Positions 57,313 through 64,000 of a DNA stretch of 64,000 nucleotides are shown piece by piece; within the stretch, counting starts at the first letter, position 1; every line of letters starts with the position of its first letter. The notes beneath the pieces were generated by a model. The model ran no database searches, was not told the DNA's origin, and was given only the letters and a program-made list of their open reading frames with translations. A program made the translations under genes and the position numbers. This DNA is from Guadua angustifolia (taxonomy: Eukaryota > Streptophyta > Magnoliopsida > Poales > Poaceae): the NCBI GenBank assembly GCA_036346375.1, contig CM070508.1, forward strand, positions 37,654,862 through 37,718,861, given 5' to 3'.

Positions 57313-58081
57313 CCCACCAAATTTAAAGTTTGGAGAAATAATCTTGTTTGATATACAGGGGTTTGACAATGAGTACCTTTCGGGTTTGAACTCAATGTTT
57401 AGTTATAAGTATTCCGTTTCTACACAGACGATGGAGGACTAAAGCCTTGATCCAATGCCTTGTTGTGAGAAACTTCACACTAGTAACACTCTGTACTTGG
57501 CAGCTTTTATTTTAGCTCGTGGATTAGGACTTTCTGGTCATGTTCTAGAATCTTTATTCATGAGTATCTTCTGGAAGTATACCCAACCTTCTATTAATCG
57601 CGACCTCACAATTATACTCACATAGGTGAGTTCTCCAAGGAGTCCTGTAGGGTACAACTCCTATTGCCATACGACATTGAACTCATTAAGAGCTTGAAGC
57701 TCAACTTGCCATATAGAAGAGCACTGTAGCTAATGGGACCCTTAGATGTGCTCTCTAGATCACACAATTTGTTTTCCTAGAGCCTAGTTCACGGGATCTC
57801 CGCCCTTCTAGGATAGGTTACTACCGATGTGATCCATTCAAATGGGCATGAGCCCCATTCCCTTAGATGCTACAAGGATGGCCTTCCGTGCCATTTCTTT
57901 AGTGAAAGGATCGGCCAAATTCCTTTCAGACTGGATGTTTTCTACGCAATTACACCCATCTCCCTGGCATGCCTTAGCGATTTTAATCGCCTTTTAATAT
58001 GTCTTGAAGACTTCATATTATCCTTCCTACTCTTCACCTTCACCAAAACGGTTTGGTTATCGTAGTAGGTAAGAATAGCTG
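57313..58081 (-). pseudogene. copia-3 RNase H C-terminal part and 3' UTR
   Basis: Directly left of the 2.2-kb insertion the minus strand reads YYDNQTVLVKVKSRKDNMKS and SRHIKRRLKS, the end of copia RNase H, followed by stops and non-coding DNA up to the LTR. It connects to the RNase H part at 60315-60749. Confidence 0.8.
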
Positions 58082-58610
58082 TGTCGAGGATTGTTAAATC
58101 CTTTACCCCTGGCAGCTCCCGGATGTAGGCTACCTAGATGTCCGTGTCTTGGATGGTCAAGCCTGGCATGAAGGCTCATTAACTCCTCTTAATTAACGGT
58201 TATGACCACTTTATGACCATAATTACCGGTGCAATAATCGGCACCCATTATTGTGTAATTAGTGCACTTATTGGGGCGCATAATTAGCGGGCTCGTTGCA
58301 CCGCGTGGTTGTGGTATAAAAACCACCTGCGTGGGGAGTAGAGGGGATGGATCTTATTCGATCACCCCGTTATAACATCTATGTACTTGTGTTCAACATT
58401 TCAATACAGAAAAACGCCACTAGGCGACTGGACGTAGGGCTATTATCTCGACCATGAGAGGCCCAAACTAGGATAAAATCCTTGTGTTCTTTGTGTTCTA
58501 ATCGACAATCTTCTACGTCTTCGATGCTACACCTTCGGCAGAAAGAGGGCCTATTGGTACTTCAACTCAACAAGTAAGCTCGGCGGGGACCCGTTTCTCA
58601 AACGTCGGCA
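58082..58610 (+). repeat. 2.2-kb element 5' LTR
   Basis: 529 bp, TGTCGAGGATTG to AACGTCGGCA. TATAAAAACC near 58315 is a likely promoter box. Confidence 0.92.
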
Positions 58611-58612
58611 GT

Positions 58613-58629
58613 TGGCGCTGTCCGTGGGG
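58613..58629 (+). other. 2.2-kb element primer-binding site
   Basis: TGGCGCTGTCCGTGGGG, one base different from the 12-kb gypsy site, 2 nt after the LTR. Confidence 0.85.
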
Positions 58630-58777
58630 ATCTGATAGATTCTTTGCCAAAGGAATCCCGAAGGCATCATCTTCCACATCTGATGACCGATACTACACAA
58701 ATTATGATGAGGTAAGATCGAAAATAAGTTCTTTACCTTAAACAAATTGTGCTTTCAAGAATCGATTCTGTTTTGCA

Positions 58778-59085
58778 CCGAGCACGTTCTTCGCTCGGAC
58801 ATAAATTTCATCCCCTTGCCCGAGCAAACGTTCCGCTTGGATCTGTGCCGAGTAAATTTTTAGCTTGGAAGCGTGTTTCTTCACACCGAGCAAGCATTGC
58901 GCTCGGGAATTGATCTTGTTCTAGCTTGGGAACTGCTCTTCCCCCGAGCACGCGATTCGCTCAAGGACTGTTCATGTTCCACGTTCTGAGCATGTTCTTC
59001 GCTTGGGGATGCATTTAAATGCCTCCAAGCAAGCATTGCATTTGGGGACTTATGCTATTCCGCGCTAAGTAAGTTTTGCGCTTGA
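58778..59085 (+). repeat. Array of degenerate GAGCA...GCTC palindromes, ~40-bp spacing
   Basis: About eight imperfect copies of CCGAGCA(N)~8-10 GCTCGGG occur in a row (for example CCGAGCACGTTCTTCGCTCGG and CCGAGCAAGCATTGCGCTCGGG). Each can form a short stem. Confidence 0.75.
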
Positions 59086-59230
59086 GCGCAGGTCTTCCCA
59101 AGCAACGTGCGACAGTTCCAGTGCGCCTTCTAGGAAGTGCAGTTTAAGTGAGTCTCGTCTATCAATTCCTCGAGCATTCGATCCATGCTCGGGATGTGAT
59201 GGAATGAGTCCTCTCATGACCAGTCAATAC

Positions 59231-59475
59231 CTAGACATCTGATCAATGTCTAGTTTCCCCTGTGCATCTGATCAATGCATGCGATGCGGCAGTGTGAGTT
59301 CATTCACAATCTACCAGTTACCTTGTCCCTAGACATCTGATCCATGTCTAGTTTCCCCTGTGCATCTGATCAATGCATGAGATGCGGCAGTGTGAGTTCG
59401 TTCACAATCTGCTAGTTACCTTGTCCCTAGACATCTGATCAATGTCTAGTTTCCCTGGGCATCTGATCCATGCCC
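59231..59475 (+). repeat. 98-bp tandem repeat, about 2.5 copies
   Basis: Copies start at 59231, 59329 and 59427 with CTAGACATCTGATC(A/C)ATGTC. Each carries two inverted pairs around TCTGATCAATG, so the unit can fold. A diverged copy may continue near 59600. Confidence 0.88.
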
Positions 59476-59771
59476 GGGATGAGGTCGTACGAGTTGACTC
59501 GTGACTTGCTAATTTTTTCTGTCCTTTTCATGTTTTCTGTTTCCTGATTCGCTTACATTTTGTTTTTTACTCAGTGCAGTTCGTGCCAACCTTTTTCCCC
59601 GAGTATATGATCCATGGTTTGCTCGGGATGCGATAGTGTGAGTCCTCTTCACCTATCAGTTCCTTTTCCTGGTCAATTCATGCCCAGATGCTATGGTATG
59701 CATTTCACCATCAAGAATTCAATCCCTCCTTAGACTTCTTAGTCTCAAGGAGATGACCCATCTCACTTGAG

Positions 59772-59785
59772 CCTCGGGGACTAGC
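59772..59785 (+). other. 2.2-kb element polypurine tract
   Basis: CCTCGGGGACTAGC directly before the right LTR; one base different from the 12-kb gypsy tract. Confidence 0.75.
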
Positions 59786-60314
59786 TGTCAGGGATTGGTA
59801 AATCCTTTACCCCTGGCAGCTCCCGGATGTAGGCTACCTGGATGTCCGTGGCTCGAATGGTCAAGCCTGGCATAAAGGCGCATTAACTCCACTTAATTGA
59901 CGGTTACGACCACTTTATGACCATAATTACCGACGCAATAATCGACACCCATTATTGTGTAATTAGTGCACTTATTGGGGCGCGTAATTAGCGGGCTTGT
60001 TGCACTGCGTGGTTGTGGTATAAAAATCCCCTGCGCGGGGACTAGAGGGGATGGATCTCATTCGATCACCCCGTTGTAACATCCATGTACTTGTATTCAA
60101 CATTTCAATACAGAAAAACGCCACTAGACGACTGGACGTAGCGCTATTATCTCGACCATAAGAGGCCCGAACCAGGATAAAATCCTTGTGTTCTTCGTGT
60201 TCTAATCGACAATCTTCCACGTCTTCGATGCTACATCTTCGGCAGAAAGAGGGCCTGTTGATCCTTCAACTCAACAAGTAAGCTCGATGGGGACCCGTTT
60301 CCCAAACATCGACA
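59786..60314 (+). repeat. 2.2-kb element 3' LTR
   Basis: 529 bp, TGTCAGGGATTGG to AAACATCGACA, colinear with the left copy. Confidence 0.92.
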
Positions 60315-60749
60315 AGCTAGAATTGGCTTTTCCAGCACTGGTAGGTCAGAAAGGAGCTCTCTAATCCATTATGCCTCTATAGCTACTGAGTCAAGTGCTA
60401 CTAACTCAGCCTCCATGGTGGGCCGTGTAAGAATAGTCTGTTTGGAAGACCTCCACGATACAGCCCCACTTGCTAGAGTGAAAACATAGCCACTCGTATC
60501 CTTCATGTCATCCGGGTCACTGATCTAGTTAGAGTCACTGAATCCTTCTAGGACTGTAGGATGACCAGTATAGTGTATTCCCAAATTTATTGTTCCCTTT
60601 AAATATTTAATGACTCTCTCTAGTGCTATCCAATGATCATCTCCTAGGTTGGACGTATAACGACTCAACCTGCATATAACATATGAGATATCTGGCCTAG
60701 TTGCACTAGCTAAGTACATCAGGGAACCAATAATTTATGAATACCTGAG
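60315..60749 (-). pseudogene. copia-3 RNase H N-terminal part
   Basis: Minus-strand sequence IIGSLMYLASATRPDISYVI, LSRYTSNLGDDHWIALERVI and HPTVLEGFSDSN leads into YVFTLASGAVSWRSSKQTIL and the MEAELVALDS region, with in-frame stops (for example TAG at 60525-60527). It is cut by the 2.2-kb element. Confidence 0.85.
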
Positions 60750-61562
60750 TTAGCCTTCACCTTGACCTAAGTTCTTTTTAAGTTTGGTATTTGGATCATA
60801 GGGTGTGGCAACCGGCTTGCAATCTGCAAAGCCAAAGCGATTCAACACTTTGTCCACATAATGGGATTGAGATAAAATAATCCCATTCTCACCCTTTATA
60901 AGCTTAATGTTTAATATCACATGAGCTTCACCCAGATCTTTCATATCAAAGTTCTGAGAGAGGAACGACTTTGTTTGATTAATTACATCCATATTGGTCC
61001 CAAATAATAATATGTCATCTATGTATAGACATGGAATGACACCTTCTCTTCCTTTGAATCGATAGTACACACACTTGTTGGCTTCATTTACACAAAAGCC
61101 AACAGAAGTCATTGTACTATCAAATTTCTCATGCCATTGCTTGGGAGCTTGTTTTAGACCATATAAGGATTTAATCAAACAACACACTCTGTTTTCCAGT
61201 CCTTTTACCACAAATCCATCTGGTTGCTGCATATAAATCTCCTCGTTCAGCTCTCCATTTAAGAAAGCGGTCTTTACATCTATTTGATGTACTAGGAGCT
61301 TATAAGAAGCTACTAGTGCCAAAAACACTCGGATTGTGGGTAATCTAGCCACAGAAGAGTAAGTGTCAAAATAATCTTCACCCTCCTTTTGCGTAAAACC
61401 CTTAGCCACCAACCGGGCCTTGTACTTTTCAATAGTACCATTGGGCCTACACTTTCTTTTAAAGATCCACTTGCAGCCCACTAGCTTGCAACTAGTTGGA
61501 AGATCTGCTATCTCCCACGTCCCATTTGAGATGATAGAATCCATCTCACTTTGGACTGTCAC
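60750..61562 (-). pseudogene. copia-3 reverse transcriptase
   Basis: A 270-codon open stretch with the full copia RT: SNGTWEIADLPTSCKLVGCK, YKARLVAKGFTQKEGEDYFD, HQIDVKTAFLNGELNEEIYM (first catalytic Asp), LYGLKQAPKQWHEKF and CLYIDDILLFGTN (the catalytic Asp pair). It is bounded upstream by TGA at 61566-61568 (a Trp position in relatives, same frame) and downstream by TAA at 60750-60752. The domain itself is uninterrupted. Confidence 0.9.
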
Positions 61563-61565
61563 CTT

Positions 61566-62680
61566 TCAGTACTTTGCATCTGGTGATGCATATGCCTTTG
61601 GAAGGCTTCGTGGTTTATCATCCACGACATAGGTGATATAGTCATCGCCGAAGGACTTTTCAGTCCTTTGCCTCTTACTCCTTCTCAACTCCAATTCTGC
61701 AGCCGTGTCATCCACGCTAGAAGGAATAGAGTGTTCATGAGAACCATTAGGCGTGCTATCTTCTTTTGCTCTCATAGGAAAGATATTCTCAAAGAATGTC
61801 GCGTCATGGGACTCCATTACAGTATTTACTGCAATGTCTAAAACCTTGGACTTGACCACTAGAAATCTACAGCTGTGCTCTGATGAGCATACCCAATAAA
61901 GACACAATCCACAGTCTTTGGACCGAGCTTTCTTTTCTTTGGTAGAGGTACATGTATCTTGGCCAAACAACCCCAAGTCCAAAGAAATGACAAATTAGGT
62001 TTTCTCCCCCTTCCATCCTTCATAAGGTGTAACCTCACTATTGCGAGGTGCAATCCTATTTAGGACATAATTTACTGTGAGAGCAGCCTCACCCCACCAT
62101 GAGTTAGCCATACCTGAACTTTGTAACAAAGCATTCACTAAGTCACAAATAGTTCGGTTCTTTCTTTCAGCCACTCCATTGGATTGAGATGAGTATGGTG
62201 GTGTAAACTCATGTATTATACCACTTTCTTCACAATATTGAGAGAATTCCCTAGGAATAAATTCTCCTCCCCGGTCTGACCTTAATCTCTTTATTGTCTT
62301 TAATAGTTGATTTTCAACTTCAGCCTTACAGATTTTAAAGTATTCTAATGCTTCATCTTTGGTTTTGAGTAAATAGATGTAACAAAATCTAGTTGCATCA
62401 TCTATGGGAGTAAAGAAATATCTTTTACCACCTTTAGTTATTGTGCCATTCATTTCACAAATATCAAAATGGATTAATTCAAGAGGTAAGGTGATTCTGC
62501 CCTCAACTGTATGAAACGGTTTCCGAGGCTGCTTAGCTTGAACACACACTTCACACTTGTGATTTTTCTCATGCTTATATTTAGGAATAATCTCCATCTT
62601 GCTCAATCGCTCAATGGCTTCATGATTAACATGACATAAATGAGAATGCCATAAGTCATTATTATTATCACAATATGAAG
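61566..62680 (-). pseudogene. copia-3 integrase
   Basis: The zinc region (HEKNHKCEVCVQAKQPRKPF) and core keep the acidic residues: LIHFDICEMNG, LRSDRGGEF and NGVAERKNRTICD. The open stretch 62606-61995 ends VTPYEGWKGEKT with TAA. The C-terminal region continues in another frame (LSFLWTWGCLAKIHVPLP, CVFIGYAHQSTAVDF) and then in 61982-61566 (ELRRSKRQRTEKSFGDDYIT). A frameshift near 62000 and one near 61870 inactivate it. Confidence 0.88.
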
Positions 62681-62681
62681 A

Positions 62682-63143
62682 CTAAAGGACATTTATATTA
62701 TTATCAAGAGTGGAGATGCGGAACATGCCTCCGCAATCATAGCCTTTCCCTAAGAACAAACCAAATTTGGTCAACACGACCTTATTGAATTCAAAGACTA
62801 ACTTTATTCCTTGCCAGCACATCATTGACCTGCTCAACAGGTTGCGGGTCATTGCAGGTATATACAGTACGTCCTTAAGAACAAGCGTTTTGCCTGAAGT
62901 TAGCTCCAGGCTTACTTGTCCTATCCCATGCACTGCAACCGCTGCACCATTCCCCATTAGAATGGTTCCACCTGCTGCACCCTGAAAAGAGGAGAAACAG
63001 GTCTGATCAGTACATATGTGTCTAGTAGCACCTGTATCAATCCACCAATCAGATGATGAATTTGCCATATAGGCCAAAGATACGTACCCACTAGCGGAAG
63101 TGCCTGCACCGGGATCTCCAGTCTCTGCAACAGCCACATGCAC
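62682..63143 (-). pseudogene. copia-3 protease/pre-integrase
   Basis: A frame with the copia protease signature DWWIDTGATRHIC (D-T-G intact), MGNGAAVAVHGIGQV and LVLKDVLYIPAMTRNLLS, ending in TAG after NNINVL. It is joined upstream to the gag zinc region in another frame. Confidence 0.87.
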
Positions 63144-63990
63144 CTGGCTTTTGCCGCCTTTTGCTCTTCAGGTGTTGGTCCCTTTCCTCTTCGGTTGCGG
63201 CACCGATTGGCTTTGTGGCCAAGCACACCGCAAAAGAAACAAACAATCTCCGTCTTCTTATTTTTCATAATTTTAGTCTTGACATTGTTCACAGGAGATG
63301 GCTTCTTGATTTTCTTCATATTCTTGCCTTGGGTCTTGTGCTCAACAAGATTATCTTGAGCGGCAGCCTTTATCTCTCCATAGCTATTTTTGGACTTCTC
63401 CTCAACATTAATAGCGGCAGCCAGTTCTCCAACTGTTAGCTACTTCTTCAAGTGTCGACGAGCTGTGACAAAGTCATGCCAGGAAGAAGGCAACTTAGCT
63501 AGGATCACATTCACCTAAAAACCCTCTGGTCGAACACACTCGTACTGACCTAAGTCACGTACGAGGAGCTGCAGTTCATGGATTTGCTCCATGATAGATC
63601 TGCCTTCAACCATTTTGTAATTCAGGTATTTAACCGTAATGAAGGACTCATTTCCATTATCGCTCTTGGCGTATTTCTTATTATGCTCTATCCAAATCTT
63701 GCGTGCCTCCGTGAAGTTCACATATACGTCAAAAAGCTATTTGATAGGATGGCTAAGATGCGGGCTAACATCGAGGTGTTAGCTTTCTCCCAACTAGCCC
63801 TTTTCGTAGTCATGCGATCTATCTCAGCCTCGTCGGTCACATCTTCCCTTGGAAGGGGTGGCATCTCTTCGCTAATGGCCCAGAATAGTCCGAGCTCAAT
63901 TAGCCAGAGTTTTGCCCTAGCCTGCTAGCGTTTCAAGCCAGCCCAATAAAAAATCTCAGGCTTAATTGCGTCTGAGGATATTGAAGCCAT
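63144..63990 (-). pseudogene. copia-3 gag
   Basis: The start at 63990 (MASISSDAIKPEIFYWAGLKR) is followed by TAG at 63925-63927, where a Trp codon would fit. The frame then reads LWLIELGLFWAISEEMPP and so on. After a short frame problem near 63730 come ARKIWIEHNKKYAKSDNGNE and MVEGRSIMEQIHELQLLVRD. Further TAGs follow (EGF*VNVILAK and KK*LTVGEL, both explained by CAG to TAG). The zinc knuckle CFFCGVLGHKANRC (about 63200-63245) is intact. The start is 10 bp from the window edge, so the leader and 5' LTR are outside. Confidence 0.87.
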
Positions 63991-64000
63991 TGATATATAT

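Larger units (their letters stand above)
58082..60314 (+). mobile_element. 2.2-kb non-coding LTR element (LARD/TRIM-like), relative of the 12-kb gypsy element
   Basis: LTRs of exactly 529 bp lie at 58082-58610 and 59786-60314. The flanks AGCTG (58077-58081) and AGCTA (60315-60319) are a target duplication with one change. The primer site is TGGCGCTGTCCGTGGGG (58613-58629) and the polypurine tract CCTCGGGGACTAGC (59772-59785). The 1.18-kb interior has no ORF with a domain, only palindromic and tandem repeats. The LTR 3' ends share CAACAAGTAAGCTCGGCGGG with the 12-kb gypsy LTR, and both primer site and polypurine tract match, so it is probably mobilised by elements of that family. Confidence 0.92.
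56519..64000 (-). mobile_element. Ty1/copia element copia-3, truncated by window edge
   Basis: Minus orientation. Gag starts at 63990, at the right edge, then protease, integrase, RT and RNase H follow leftward, with a 3' LTR at about 56519-57309. The 5' LTR lies outside the window. A 2.2-kb LTR element (58082-60314) splits the RNase H region. The pol frame is kept over long distances and is broken mostly by single nonsense codons. Confidence 0.9.

Noticed and set aside
59231..59475. CRISPR-like array
   Set aside because: The units are head-to-tail 98-bp tandem copies with no unique spacers, inside a plant LTR element.

Overview
The window looks like nuclear DNA from a grass (Poaceae) or a close monocot relative. 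It holds one split host gene with canonical GT-AG introns. Most of the rest is plant transposable elements: CACTA, Ty1/copia, Ty3/gypsy of the Tat type, TRIM/LARD-like elements, a LINE remnant, and hAT and Mutator MITEs. The species cannot be read from the sequence. There are no bacterial operons, rRNA or tRNA genes, or CRISPR arrays.

Layout. 1-2095: the 5' end of a CACTA DNA transposon with a decayed transposase on the minus strand; the element runs off the left edge. 2315-23766: an old copia element (copia-1) with ~175-bp LTRs, broken up by nested insertions. These are a probable 3.9-kb solo LTR (5819-9696), a TRIM-like LTR cluster containing an inverted LTR pair (9967-12116), and two related gypsy elements that carry only gag-protease (12117-17248, TSD TATAA; 18077-22083). 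23767-25954: intergenic DNA with a 380-bp Mutator-type foldback MITE that has a perfect 9-bp TSD. 25955-35102 (minus): the only convincing cellular gene, a nine-exon GPI1/PIG-Q homologue of about 740 aa. Its introns hold a hAT MITE (8-bp TSD) and a LINE fragment. 35103-37625: upstream DNA with CGGTT-rich and short tandem repeats and an unexplained CT/GC-rich block. 37626-42743: copia-2, complete in structure (TSD CATGC) but with broken ORFs. 43976-56011: a 12-kb Tat-type gypsy element in minus orientation (TSD GTAAT) with gag, protease, RT, RNase H and integrase remnants. It also has a divergent, intron-containing gene on the opposite strand. 56519-64000: copia-3 (minus), which runs to the right edge and is split at its RNase H region by a 2.2-kb non-coding LTR element (58082-60314).

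How the parts relate. The GPI1 homologue would act in the ER in the first step of GPI-anchor synthesis. The two gag-protease gypsy elements lack RT and integrase and would need a helper. The 2.2-kb element shares its primer-binding site, polypurine tract, LTR end and a GAGCA/TGCTC palindromic motif with the 12-kb gypsy element, so it looks like a non-autonomous relative. Most pol reading frames are broken by nonsense codons that fit C-to-T decay. The gag-protease ORF of gypsy-1 (651 codons) is the only long intact retroelement frame.
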